From Bacilli bacterium (GTDB lineage Bacteria > Bacillota_I > Bacilli_A > ML615J-28 > CAG-313): 41,681 nt of DNA. Location of the stretch: assembly GCA_017463365.1 (NCBI GenBank), contig JAFTPH010000049.1:1-41681 (forward strand). The letters run 5' to 3'. The position numbers and the translations under genes were made by a program. The notes below the pieces were generated by a model. It worked only from the letters and a program-made list of their open reading frames with translations. It was not told the DNA's origin and made no database searches. The stretch's first letter is position 1. Each line of letters opens with the position of its first letter. Positions 16,314 to 25,247 of this stretch are shown here, one piece after another.

Positions 16314-19300
16314 CTATTCAGAATAGTCCATTGATAACATTCTTCTGTAGTTCTTATAACGTTTTTGAGCTTCTTTCTTATTAGTTTCTAATAAGTTAGC
16401 AGCTTCAGCTGGGTTGATAGTCTTTAATTGAGCGTAACGAGTTTCACTCATTAAGTATTCATCATATGCATCCCAGTTTGGTTCTTTAGAGTCGATTTGA
16501 AGAGGGTTCTTACCAGCTTCTGCTAAGCGTGGATCGTAACGTAATAATGTCCAGTATCCGCATTCAACAGCAAGTTTAGCTTGTTCTTGAGATTTACCCA
16601 TACCTCTCTTTAATCCGTGGTTGATACATGGTGAGTAAGCAATAACGATTGATGGTCCATTATAGCTTTCAGCTTCTTTCATAGCTTTTAATAATTGAGC
16701 TTGGCTAGCACCGTGAGCAACGTATGCAACATAAACATGTCCGTAACTCATAGCGATTGCTGCTAAGTCTTTCTTCTTACCATTCTTACCAGCAGCTGTA
16801 AACTTAGCGATTGAAGCTGTTGGAGAAGATTTAGAAGATTGACCACCTGTGTTAGAGTAAACTTCTGTATCTAATACTAAGATGTTAACGTCTTCTTGGT
16901 TAGCAATAACGTGGTCTAATCCACCATAACCAATATCGTATGCCCATCCGTCTCCACCTAGGATCCATTGTGAACGTTTAACTAAATAGTTCTTTAAGTC
17001 TAAGATTTTCTTAGCTGTAGGACAATCTTTAGTTTCTAATAATGGTACTAATTCATCGCGAACTTCTTTAGATACTTGAGAGTTATCGCGGTTAGCTAAC
17101 CATTTTTCGAATAATTCTTTAACTTTTTCATCACAAACACCTTCAGATAATGCTTGTTCCATTAATGAAGCGATTTGGTCACGTAATGCAGAATCAGCAA
17201 CTTTCATACCGAAACCGAATTCAGCGTTATCTTCGAATAAAGAGTTAGCCCAAGCTGGTCCTTTACCTTCTGCGTTAGTAGTGTAAGGAGTTGCAGGATA
17301 GCTTCCTCCGTATATTGAAGAACATCCAGTAGCGTTAGCTACAACCATACGATCACCGAATAATTGAGTGATTAATTTAACATATGGAGTTTCTCCACAT
17401 CCACCACAAGCACCAGAGAATTCGAATAAAGGTTGTGCGAATTGGCTGTTCTTAGTGTTAGAGAATTTATCTACTAAGTTATCTTTATATGTTACTTCAT
17501 TGAAGAAATAATCTGCTTGAACTTGTTGTTTTGCGTTTAATGCTTCTTCAATTGGAGTCATAACTAAAGCTTTACCTTTTGGAGCAGGACATTGGTTAAC
17601 GCACACTTCACATCCAGTACAGTCAAGAGCTGAAATTTGTAAAGAGTATTGTAATCCTTCTAATCCTTTACCGATAGGTTTTAAAGTTTTTGTTCCTTCA
17701 GGAGCGTTAGCCATTTCAGCTTCAGTTGCTAAGAATGGACGAACTACTGCGTGAGGACATACGAATGCACATTGGTTACATTGGATACAGTTATCTGGAT
17801 TCCATACAGGAACGAAGTTAGCTGTTCCACGTTTTTCATATGCAGTTGAACCGTTAGGCATAGTACCATCTTCATATCCAGTGAATGCTGAAACAGGAAG
17901 TGCATATCCGTTGATAGCATTTACTTCATCAGCAATTGTTTTTACGAAATGAGGACGACTTTCATCTACTGCTTTAACAGTTACTTCTAAGTTAGCCCAT
18001 GCTGGATCTACAGCTACTTCAACTAATCCTTCAGCACCTTTATCGATTGCTTGGTAGTTTAATTGAACGATAGCTTCACCTTTTCTACCATAAGTCTTAG
18101 CAGCATATTTTTTCATTAATTCTTGTGCTTTTTCATATGGCATAATTTGTTCATTTAATTTGAAGAACGCAGATTGTAAAATTGTGTTAGTACGATTTCC
18201 AAGTCCGATTTCTCTTGCTAAGTGAACAGCGTCAATGATATAGAATTTAGCGTTCTTTTCAGCTAATGCTTTCTTGAATGCATTTGGTAAGTGTTTAACT
18301 AATTCTTCAGCGTTGTGAACAGTATTTAATAAGAATGTTCCTCCATCTTTTAAGCAGCTTACCATATCATATTTTTCTACATAAGATTCTAAGCTACAGC
18401 TTACGAAGTTAGCTTTATTAACTAAGTAAGGTGATTTGATTGGGTTAGGTCCAAAACGTAAGTGAGAACGAGTTACCCCACCTGATTTCTTAGAGTCATA
18501 TGCAAAGTATGCTTGTGCATATAAATCAGTGTTGTCACCGATAATTTTGATTGTATTTTTGTTAGCACCTACAGTACCATCACTACCTAAACCATAGAAT
18601 ACAAGTTCAGATACTGATTCATCCATTCTTACTTCTGGTCCAACAGGGATACTTAAGTTAGTAACATCATCGTTGATACCAACTGTGAAGTTAGAATGAC
18701 CTTCTTTTGCTAAGTGATCAAATACAGCAATCATTTGAGCAGGAGTAGTATCTCTACTTGATAATCCATAACGTCCACCAATGATTAATGGAGCATTTTC
18801 TTTACCATAGAATGCTGCTTTGATATCTAAGTATAATGGTTCACCTAAAGAACCTGGTTCTTTAGTACGGTCTAATACTGCAATTCTCTTAACTGTTGCA
18901 GGTAAAACCTTCATTAAATATTCAGGAGCAAATGGACGATATAAGTGTACAGTTACACAACCAACTTTTGCACCTTGTTTATTTAAGTAAGCAACTGTTT
19001 CTTTTAAAGTATCTGATACAGAACCCATAGCAACGATTACATCAGTTGCATCTTCAGCCCCGAAGTAAACGAACGGTGCATAGTTACGTCCTGTAACTTT
19101 AGAAATTTCTTCCATGTATTCAGCAACTACTGCTGGAACTTTATCATAATATTTGTTTTGAATTTCACGTGTTTGGAAATAAACGTCATCATTTTGAGCA
19201 GAACCTCTTGTTACAGGGTTTTCGAATGTTAACGCTCTTTCACGGAAATTCTTAACTGCTTCACGGTCTAATAATTTGTCATAAACTTCGTAGTCCATAA

Positions 19301-19856
19301 CTTCAACTTTTTGAATTTCATGAGAAGTTCTGAATCCATCGAAGAAATGTAAGAATGGAACGCTTGTTTTAATAGCTGCTAAGTGAGCAACACCAGCTAA
19401 GTCCATTACTTCTTGTACACTTGATGTAGCAAGCATTGCAAATCCTGTTTGACGGCAAGCCATAACGTCTTGGTGGTCACCAAAGATTGATAATGATTGT
19501 GCAGCAAGAGCACGTGCAGATACGTGAATTACACCTGGTAATAATTCACCTGCGATTTTGTACATGTTAGGAACTTTTAATAATAACCCTTGGCTGGCAG
19601 TAAATGTAGTAGTTAACGCACCAGCTTGTAATGATCCATGTACAGATCCGGCAGCACCAGCTTCAGATTGCATTTCAACAATTTTAACTGGCATTCCAAA
19701 TAAGTTCTTTTTACCTTGAGATGCCCATAATTCAGCATACTCAGCCATTGGAGATGACGGAGTAATAGGGTAAATACCGGCAACTTCAGTAAAAGCATAC
19801 GCAGCATGTGCAGCTGCTTGATTTCCATCCATAGATTGGAAAACTTTTTGAGACAT
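16314..19856 (-). CDS. nifJ: Pyruvate:ferredoxin (flavodoxin) oxidoreductase
   Basis: 1180 residues, the usual length of the single-chain homodimeric enzyme. It oxidises pyruvate with CoA to acetyl-CoA and CO2 and reduces ferredoxin, the hallmark of anaerobic fermentation. Domains in order: the pyruvate-binding N-terminus with GIYPITPSSPMAE (about 28-40), a CoA-binding region, two 4Fe-4S ferredoxin motifs CIQCNQCAFVCP (near 690) and CTGCEVCVNQCP (near 745), and the thiamine-diphosphate domain with GACGGCGE (near 818) and GDGWAYDIGYGGLDHV (near 963), then the NTGGQ loop. AAGGAGG gives a strong ribosome site. Monocistronic. Acetyl-CoA from it can feed PduL at 8.1 kb. Confidence 0.97.
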   Translation of the reverse strand: MSQKVFQSMDGNQAAAHAAYAFTEVAGIYPITPSSPMAEYAELWASQGKKNLFGMPVKIVEMQSEAGAAGSVHGSLQAGALTTTFTASQGLLLKVPNMYKIAGELLPGVIHVSARALAAQSLSIFGDHQDVMACRQTGFAMLATSSVQEVMDLAGVAHLAAIKTSVPFLHFFDGFRTSHEIQKVEVMDYEVYDKLLDREAVKNFRERALTFENPVTRGSAQNDDVYFQTREIQNKYYDKVPAVVAEYMEEISKVTGRNYAPFVYFGAEDATDVIVAMGSVSDTLKETVAYLNKQGAKVGCVTVHLYRPFAPEYLMKVLPATVKRIAVLDRTKEPGSLGEPLYLDIKAAFYGKENAPLIIGGRYGLSSRDTTPAQMIAVFDHLAKEGHSNFTVGINDDVTNLSIPVGPEVRMDESVSELVFYGLGSDGTVGANKNTIKIIGDNTDLYAQAYFAYDSKKSGGVTRSHLRFGPNPIKSPYLVNKANFVSCSLESYVEKYDMVSCLKDGGTFLLNTVHNAEELVKHLPNAFKKALAEKNAKFYIIDAVHLAREIGLGNRTNTILQSAFFKLNEQIMPYEKAQELMKKYAAKTYGRKGEAIVQLNYQAIDKGAEGLVEVAVDPAWANLEVTVKAVDESRPHFVKTIADEVNAINGYALPVSAFTGYEDGTMPNGSTAYEKRGTANFVPVWNPDNCIQCNQCAFVCPHAVVRPFLATEAEMANAPEGTKTLKPIGKGLEGLQYSLQISALDCTGCEVCVNQCPAPKGKALVMTPIEEALNAKQQVQADYFFNEVTYKDNLVDKFSNTKNSQFAQPLFEFSGACGGCGETPYVKLITQLFGDRMVVANATGCSSIYGGSYPATPYTTNAEGKGPAWANSLFEDNAEFGFGMKVADSALRDQIASLMEQALSEGVCDEKVKELFEKWLANRDNSQVSKEVRDELVPLLETKDCPTAKKILDLKNYLVKRSQWILGGDGWAYDIGYGGLDHVIANQEDVNILVLDTEVYSNTGGQSSKSSPTASIAKFTAAGKNGKKKDLAAIAMSYGHVYVAYVAHGASQAQLLKAMKEAESYNGPSIVIAYSPCINHGLKRGMGKSQEQAKLAVECGYWTLLRYDPRLAEAGKNPLQIDSKEPNWDAYDEYLMSETRYAQLKTINPAEAANLLETNKKEAQKRYKNYRRMLSMDYSE

Positions 19857-19890
19857 AGTATAATTCCTCCTTGTTAATACTTACTTGCTT

Positions 19891-19919
19891 ATTATAACAC
19901 ATTTTTGTTTTTTTTGCCA
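19891..19919 (-). promoter_or_regulatory. Possible promoter of nifJ
   Basis: On minus, perfect TATAAT (19896-19891) with a weak -35, TGGCAA (19919-19914), 17 bp upstream. A poor -35 for a gene expected to be highly expressed could mean an activator is involved. Confidence 0.5.
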
Positions 19920-20000
19920 TACATATATCTTACTTTTTTGATTTTCAGCATATTTCCATTAAATAAGCACTCGATTTTTTCCTACATTATATCCTTTTTC

Positions 20001-20029
20001 TTGCAAATTATTCTTTTAACCATTATAAT
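20001..20029 (+). promoter_or_regulatory. Promoter of the B12/radical-SAM gene
   Basis: TTGCAA (20001-20006) and TATAAT (20024-20029) with 17 bp spacing. It fires away from nifJ, about 100 bp from the nifJ promoter. Confidence 0.7.
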
Positions 20030-20047
20030 ATATATGAGGTGCATTTT

Positions 20048-21679
20048 ATGAAAACTTTGTTAATTGGTATTAATTCAAAATATATTCATCCTGCTTTAGC
20101 TATATATCAATTAGCTAAAAATACAACATACGATGTTACTACTAAAGAATTCACTATTAAAGACCAAGTAAGTAATATTTTTGCTTATATTAAAGAAGAA
20201 AATCCAACTCTTGTTGGATTTAGTGTTTATATTTGGAATATTCAAATAGTTAAAGAATTATCGATGTTAATTAAAGAAAACTTACCAAATACAAATATAC
20301 TTTATGGTGGACCAGAAGTATCATATGATGCTGATACATATTTATTAAATAACTATGCTGATTATATTATATATAGTGAAGGAGAAGAAAGTTTTCATTT
20401 ATTATTAGATGCTTTAAATAATAATCGCTTATTAAATGATGTTCCTAACCTTTCCTATTTAGAAAATAATACCGTTATTACTACTCCAAATATTTTACCA
20501 GATCTAAATAAAATTAAACTTGCAACTCTTGATGTAAAAGATTTTGAAAAACGCATTGTTTATTTAGAATCAAGTAGAGGTTGCCCATATCGCTGTAGTT
20601 ATTGTGTCGCATCTACTTCTAATAAGGTAAGAATGTTTCCTCTACCATATATTTTAGATATCTTAAAGATCTTAATGGAAAAAGAGACTAAAACAATTAA
20701 GTTCTTAGATCGTACCTTCAACGCAGATACAAATTACTTAACTTCTATTTTGGATTTTATTGAAGAACATAATATATCTACAACTTTCCAATTTGAAATT
20801 GTGATTGATCGTTTAACTAAAGAATTAATTGAAAAAATTGGTAATTATCAAAATAGTAATTTACGTTTTGAAATTGGTATCCAATCAACTAACGATGTAG
20901 TTAACAAAAGCATTAGACGTCACCAAAATATGGATTTAGTTAAAGAAAATATCCTTTTATTAAATCAATATCCTCATATTACTTTACATGTAGACTTGAT
21001 TGCGGGACTACCATTTGAAGACCTTGCTTCTTTTAGAAAATCTTTTAATGAAACATTTAGTTTGTTCGCTGGTGAACTACAACTTGGTTTTTTAAAGTTT
21101 TTAAAAGGTACACACCTTATGACGATGATTTTAGAACATGGTTATATTTATGATCAAAATCCACCATATGAAATTATAGAAAACAAATATATATCGAAAG
21201 AAGAATTACAAGAAATCCATAAAGTTGAAGCAACTTTAGAAAAATTCTATAACAGTAATAGATTTAAAAATTTATGGGAATATATTAAAAATAATAATCT
21301 AATTACAGATTATTATCAATTCTTCTTAGATTTCTATAATTATTTAGATAAACTAAGCTTTTCATATTTTGACTATCAAGTAATTGATTTGTTTAATCAC
21401 TTCGATGATTTTTTAAAAAGTTCTTTCCTTAATATATATAATGATTTACATGAAATGTTAATTATTGATTATTATAGCTTTTATAAAGTAAAACCAAAAC
21501 TTTGGCGAAGCACAACTTTATCAAAAGAAGAAAAAGCTGAAGTTTATCCAGTGATTGTTTCAAAACTAAATAATTATACTTTAGAAGATTTATATCGTTA
21601 TGCTTTAGTTTTAAAACTTAAAGAAAAATATTTTGTGATCATTTATCAAAATCATCAAAATAAATATTATTTTATATAG
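20048..21679 (+). CDS. B12-binding-domain radical-SAM protein (DUF4080-type)
   Basis: 543 residues. Residues about 1-135 form a Rossmann-like cobalamin-binding domain (TLLIGINSKYIHPALAIYQL at the start, LVGFSVYIWN, and ILYGGPEVSYD). The radical-SAM motif SSRGCPYRCSYC follows (Cys near 177, 181, 184), with the TIM-barrel body to about 370, and a C-terminal alpha-helical region resembling DUF4080. Such proteins use S-adenosylmethionine and often methylcobalamin for methylations or rearrangements of unknown substrates. An in-frame GTG nine bases upstream exists, but GAGGTG serves as the ribosome site for the ATG at 20048. The gene stands alone with its own promoter and terminator. Confidence 0.88.
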   Translation: MKTLLIGINSKYIHPALAIYQLAKNTTYDVTTKEFTIKDQVSNIFAYIKEENPTLVGFSVYIWNIQIVKELSMLIKENLPNTNILYGGPEVSYDADTYLLNNYADYIIYSEGEESFHLLLDALNNNRLLNDVPNLSYLENNTVITTPNILPDLNKIKLATLDVKDFEKRIVYLESSRGCPYRCSYCVASTSNKVRMFPLPYILDILKILMEKETKTIKFLDRTFNADTNYLTSILDFIEEHNISTTFQFEIVIDRLTKELIEKIGNYQNSNLRFEIGIQSTNDVVNKSIRRHQNMDLVKENILLLNQYPHITLHVDLIAGLPFEDLASFRKSFNETFSLFAGELQLGFLKFLKGTHLMTMILEHGYIYDQNPPYEIIENKYISKEELQEIHKVEATLEKFYNSNRFKNLWEYIKNNNLITDYYQFFLDFYNYLDKLSFSYFDYQVIDLFNHFDDFLKSSFLNIYNDLHEMLIIDYYSFYKVKPKLWRSTTLSKEEKAEVYPVIVSKLNNYTLEDLYRYALVLKLKEKYFVIIYQNHQNKYYFI

Positions 21680-21689
21680 AATAATATAA

Positions 21690-21716
21690 GCGAACCCCAC
21701 ATAAGGGTTCGCCTTT
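21690..21716 (+). terminator. Terminator of the B12/radical-SAM gene
   Basis: GCGAACCC/GGGTTCGC (21690-21697/21705-21712) followed by CTTTTATTTT on plus. The hairpin may also stop the LRR transcript coming from the other side, though the T-run is poor on minus. Confidence 0.8.
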
Positions 21717-22810
21717 TATTTTCTATTCTTATTCTTTTTTCTGCTTATTGTTATTACTACTACAGTTGATATAACAACTATTCCGATTATTAAAACAATA
21801 AGCCCTGTTTTATCTTCTGGTAATTCTATTGCATCTTGTGGCATTTCATGACCCCATTCTACATGACTACCAGTCATATTCCATTTTTCATGCCATTCTA
21901 CTGGTTGTGATTCTGCTTCACAATAAATAACTAAATCATAACAAAGACCAAATACACTAACTCCCATATATGTTACACTTTTAGGGATTTCAATGCTAGT
22001 TAGTTTTACACAAGTTGAAAAAGCCATATCTTCAACAGTTGTAACACTTCTTGGTATAGTAACACTTTCTAGGTTGTTACAACAGTTAAAAGCTTCCATT
22101 CCAATAGTTGTTACCCCTTTAGGAATAACTATGCTAGTTAACGAACTACAATTAGTGAAAGTATCTTTTTCAATTGTTTTTAATTTTTTACTTAATGTAA
22201 CACTACTTAAACTTACACAATAAGAAAATGCTCCCTCTCCAAGACTTTCAACAGAATCAGGAATAACAATATTTTTTAAACTACGACATCCTCTAAAGGC
22301 TTCCTTGCCAATGGATTTTATTCCTTCAGGGATTGTTACAGTTTCAAGTTTACTGCACTGATAGAAAAAATACTCACCAATCTCTGTTATTTTGCTTGGT
22401 AGAACAATTTTTGTTAAACTTTCACAACGAGAAAATATTTCATATTGCATACTTGCAACACTATTTGGAATAACTATTTCTTTAAGTTTTGTACAAGAAC
22501 GAAATGCTCCTATTCCTATGCTTTTTATTGTATCTGGAAGGCTTATATTTTCTAAGTATACACATGAATCAAAGGCTCCCTTATAGATACTAGTTACTGT
22601 ATACTCTACACCTTGATTAGTAACCGTACTAGGTATTACTATTGATGTAAGATCTTTTTTAGCAATTCTTACTTCTACTTCTGTTTCACTTGTTTGACTA
22701 TAAGCAACTCCATCAATATTGAAAGTAGTAGTTGCTGCTTTTACATTTGTCATTGAAAATAAGACAAATGTTAATATTAAAACATATATAAAACCAATTA
22801 TTTTTTTCAT
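21716..22810 (-). CDS. Cell-surface leucine-rich-repeat protein (BspA/LRR_5 type)
   Basis: 364 residues: signal peptide (about 1-25, ending NVKA), ten consecutive 23-residue repeats of the BspA type (each with a GAF/EAF...C block and an IxxIVIPxSV strand; about 70-300), and a C-terminal transmembrane helix (about 330-352) with a short Lys/Arg tail. It should be anchored in the membrane with the repeats outside, in a role such as adhesion or binding host or cell-wall ligands. Each repeat keeps a Cys at the same position. The open frame extends 24 codons upstream into rsmI, but AAGGG spacing and the signal peptide favour the ATG at 22810. Last in the tmk-rsmI run, 10 bases after rsmI. Confidence 0.85.
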   Translation of the reverse strand: MKKIIGFIYVLILTFVLFSMTNVKAATTTFNIDGVAYSQTSETEVEVRIAKKDLTSIVIPSTVTNQGVEYTVTSIYKGAFDSCVYLENISLPDTIKSIGIGAFRSCTKLKEIVIPNSVASMQYEIFSRCESLTKIVLPSKITEIGEYFFYQCSKLETVTIPEGIKSIGKEAFRGCRSLKNIVIPDSVESLGEGAFSYCVSLSSVTLSKKLKTIEKDTFTNCSSLTSIVIPKGVTTIGMEAFNCCNNLESVTIPRSVTTVEDMAFSTCVKLTSIEIPKSVTYMGVSVFGLCYDLVIYCEAESQPVEWHEKWNMTGSHVEWGHEMPQDAIELPEDKTGLIVLIIGIVVISTVVVITISRKKNKNRK

Positions 22811-22820
22811 AAACATGCCC

Positions 22821-23672
22821 TTATTTATTTTTAAATAAAACTTGATATATATCTTTTTTAGAAACGTTTTTGTCAACCGCAACTTGTTTTAGCGCTTCTT
22901 TTGAATCTAATCCTAAATCTAAATAATATTGGTAATGTTCTTCAATTGTTAAACTACTTAAATCTTTATCAACCTTTTCATCATTACCACTAATCATAAC
23001 AACCATTTCACCTTTGATAGTATCAACAACTTCAAGCATTTCTTTAGCTGTTCCACGAAGATATTCTTCATGTTTTTTGGTTAATTCTCTCGCGATAACA
23101 ATTTGACGCTCACCATATATCTTATCAATAATTTTTAATGTTTCTTCGATACGGTGAGGTGATTCATATATAACAATTGTTTCTTCTTTACTTGCTAACT
23201 TTTCTAACTCTTTTTCACGTTTAGCTTTTTTGCTGTTTAAGAATCCTCCAAAATAATATTTATAACTATTAAGTCCAGACCCTACTAAAGCAGTAATTCC
23301 AGCACTAACTCCAGGAACAATTACAACTTCAATTTCTTCTTCAATTGCATCTCTTACCGCAACCCATCCTGGATCACTAATTACTGGCATTCCCGCATCA
23401 CTTATAATAGCAACATTCATTCCACTTTTTATATTATGCATAATTTTTTCACTTATTTCATTTTCATTAAATAAATGATAACTATGAAGTGGAGCTTTAA
23501 TTTCAAAGTGATTTAATAATTTAATTGAAGTTCTTGTATCTTCACAATAAATAATGTCAACCATCTTTAAGGTATTTAGGGCTCTTAAGGTAATATCTTC
23601 TAGATTACCAATTGGGGTTGCTACTAAATATAATTTTGGATTGTTATTTTCAAAAGTTTTTTGACGTTTCAT
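22821..23672 (-). CDS. rsmI: 16S rRNA (cytidine1402-2'-O)-methyltransferase RsmI
   Basis: 283 residues of the tetrapyrrole-methylase-fold RsmI family, which adds the 2'-O-methyl group at C1402 of 16S rRNA. The opening LYLVATPIGNLEDITLRAL (about 14-32), CEDTRTSIKLLNHF, ISDAGMPVISDPG (about 89-101) and VSAGITALVGSGL are diagnostic. A C-terminal helical tail (about 240-283) follows. In Bacilli this gene (yabC-like) ends the tmk-holB-yaaT-yabA-yabB-yabC cluster, and here it follows trmN6 by two bases. Confidence 0.95.
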   Translation of the reverse strand: MKRQKTFENNNPKLYLVATPIGNLEDITLRALNTLKMVDIIYCEDTRTSIKLLNHFEIKAPLHSYHLFNENEISEKIMHNIKSGMNVAIISDAGMPVISDPGWVAVRDAIEEEIEVVIVPGVSAGITALVGSGLNSYKYYFGGFLNSKKAKREKELEKLASKEETIVIYESPHRIEETLKIIDKIYGERQIVIARELTKKHEEYLRGTAKEMLEVVDTIKGEMVVMISGNDEKVDKDLSSLTIEEHYQYYLDLGLDSKEALKQVAVDKNVSKKDIYQVLFKNK

Positions 23673-23674
23673 AT

Positions 23675-24418
23675 TTATTTTCCTTGATAATTAAAGATTG
23701 ATAAAATTTCTTTTGTGTATTTTCCTTTAGTATTATATACATAAAGCGGTTTTAAAATCTTTAATGAACCTTTCTTTTTACTTTTTTTACCTTCAATTAA
23801 AATAGCTAATGCTTCAGTGCTATTTTGTTTAGGGTAAACAAATCTAATTCTTTTTGGTTCAATACTGTATTTTCTGAATGTTTCTAAAATATCCATCATA
23901 CGTTCAGCTCGATGTACCATAGCAAGTGTCCCACCATCTTTTAATAATCTACGAGATGTAAGTAGCACTTCATCTAGGTTAAAACATACTTCGTGTCTTG
24001 CGATAGTAAGATAGTCGTTTTTATTAATGTTGCTAGTTTCCACATAAGGAAAATATGGGGGATTTACTGTTACAACATCAAATGAGCTTACACCAAGTAT
24101 TTTATGGATTTCTCTAGCATCAGCATTTATAATAGTAATTTGCTCTTGTAAATTGTTTAATTCAACACTTCTTCTAGCAAGATCATATATTTCTTCTTGT
24201 ATTTCAATTCCATATATCTTTGCTTTTGTTCTAAGAGTAAGAAAAATAGGAATAGGAGCATTTCCTGTTCCTAAATCAATAATTTTTTTATCACTATTAT
24301 TGATAGTAACAAACGCAGCAAGTAATGTTGAATCAAGTGAAAAATTAAAGATATCTGGTCTTTGAATAATCTTTAATCCCTCATAACCTAATAAATCATT
24401 AATTACTTCCGTTTTCAT
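23675..24418 (-). CDS. trmN6: tRNA1(Val) (adenine37-N6)-methyltransferase TrmN6
   Basis: 247 residues, class I SAM-dependent methyltransferase. The SAM loop is IIDLGTGNAPIPIFL (about 44-58), an acidic residue at YGIEIQEE, and the catalytic NPPYFPY (about 118-124) marks adenine-N6 methylation. The family (YabB in Bacillus, YfiC in E. coli) modifies A37 of valine tRNA. The start overlaps the end of ricT by 20 bases. Position in the tmk cluster matches Bacillus yabB, which supports the name. Confidence 0.88.
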   Translation of the reverse strand: MKTEVINDLLGYEGLKIIQRPDIFNFSLDSTLLAAFVTINNSDKKIIDLGTGNAPIPIFLTLRTKAKIYGIEIQEEIYDLARRSVELNNLQEQITIINADAREIHKILGVSSFDVVTVNPPYFPYVETSNINKNDYLTIARHEVCFNLDEVLLTSRRLLKDGGTLAMVHRAERMMDILETFRKYSIEPKRIRFVYPKQNSTEALAILIEGKKSKKKGSLKILKPLYVYNTKGKYTKEILSIFNYQGK

Positions 24419-25238
24419 TAACTTGGTTTTTTCCTCTTACTTCAACAATTTCATCTAAACTACAAGTTATTGGCATTGTATCTGGATTTGGTTGAATTCT
24501 TAAAGTTCTTTTAATATAATCAACTGAGATAACTTTTCCAGAATCACCTTTTTTAGTTTTAACATATGAGTTAATATTTGGAAACTCTTTTTTAAGTTCT
24601 TTATATAGCTCATCTTCGTAAGAAATACAACACATAAGTTTTCCACATACACCACTAATTTTAGATGTATTTAAACTTAAATTTTGATCTTTAGCCATTT
24701 TCATAGTTACAATATCAAAATTCTTTAAGTGGCTTTTACAACAAAGTTCTCTACCACATCCACCAAGCCCTCCGATTGCACGAGCGGCTTCACGTGGTCC
24801 AATTTGACGAAGTTCTACACGAGATTTAAATTCTGGTGTTAAAATCTTTAATAGATTTCTAAAATCTACACGATCATCAGCTGTATAAAAGAAAACAACT
24901 TTAGAACGGTCAATCGTGTATTCCGCATATAATGGTTTCATTTCTAAACCACATTCAACAACACTTTTTTTGAAAAACTTAAAAGCTTCTTTAGCCAATT
25001 CATTATTTCTTTCTTCTTGGCGAAGATCTCTTTCAGTTGCTTTTCTTGATACTGGTTTAAGTTCTGCTTCTAGTTTTTCAGCAGGTACTTCATGGTTACC
25101 TAAAATTACTTTACCAAGTTCAAGTCCACGAACTGTTTCCACAATAGCATATTCGCCTGATTCAAATACAAAATCTAAAGGGTCAAAATAATAAATTCTC
25201 CCTACTCCTTTAAACTGAATTCCTATTACTTTAGGCAT
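24399..25238 (-). CDS. ricT: RicT/YaaT, PSP1-domain regulator with Fe-S cysteines
   Basis: 279 residues with the PSP1 C-terminal domain. The cysteine-rich motifs GGLGGCGRELCCKSH (about 153-167) and VCGKLMCC (about 197-204) are the cluster ligands known in RicT. In Bacillus subtilis RicT works with RicA (YmcA) and RicF (YlbF) in a complex that carries 4Fe-4S clusters and guides RNase Y cleavage of mRNAs, as well as competence, biofilm and sporulation control. No ricA or ricF is in this window. It is in the usual place between holB and the trmN6 homologue. AGGAGG gives the start. Confidence 0.93.
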   Translation of the reverse strand: MPKVIGIQFKGVGRIYYFDPLDFVFESGEYAIVETVRGLELGKVILGNHEVPAEKLEAELKPVSRKATERDLRQEERNNELAKEAFKFFKKSVVECGLEMKPLYAEYTIDRSKVVFFYTADDRVDFRNLLKILTPEFKSRVELRQIGPREAARAIGGLGGCGRELCCKSHLKNFDIVTMKMAKDQNLSLNTSKISGVCGKLMCCISYEDELYKELKKEFPNINSYVKTKKGDSGKVISVDYIKRTLRIQPNPDTMPITCSLDEIVEVRGKNQVNENGSN

Positions 25239-25247
25239 AAATTCCTC

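Noticed and set aside
20039-20047. GTG start giving three extra residues for the radical-SAM protein
   Set aside because: The GTG lies inside the GAGGTG ribosome site of the ATG at 20048.
22811-22882. 24-codon N-terminal extension of the LRR protein into rsmI
   Set aside because: It would bury the signal peptide internally; AAGGG is correctly spaced to the ATG at 22810.
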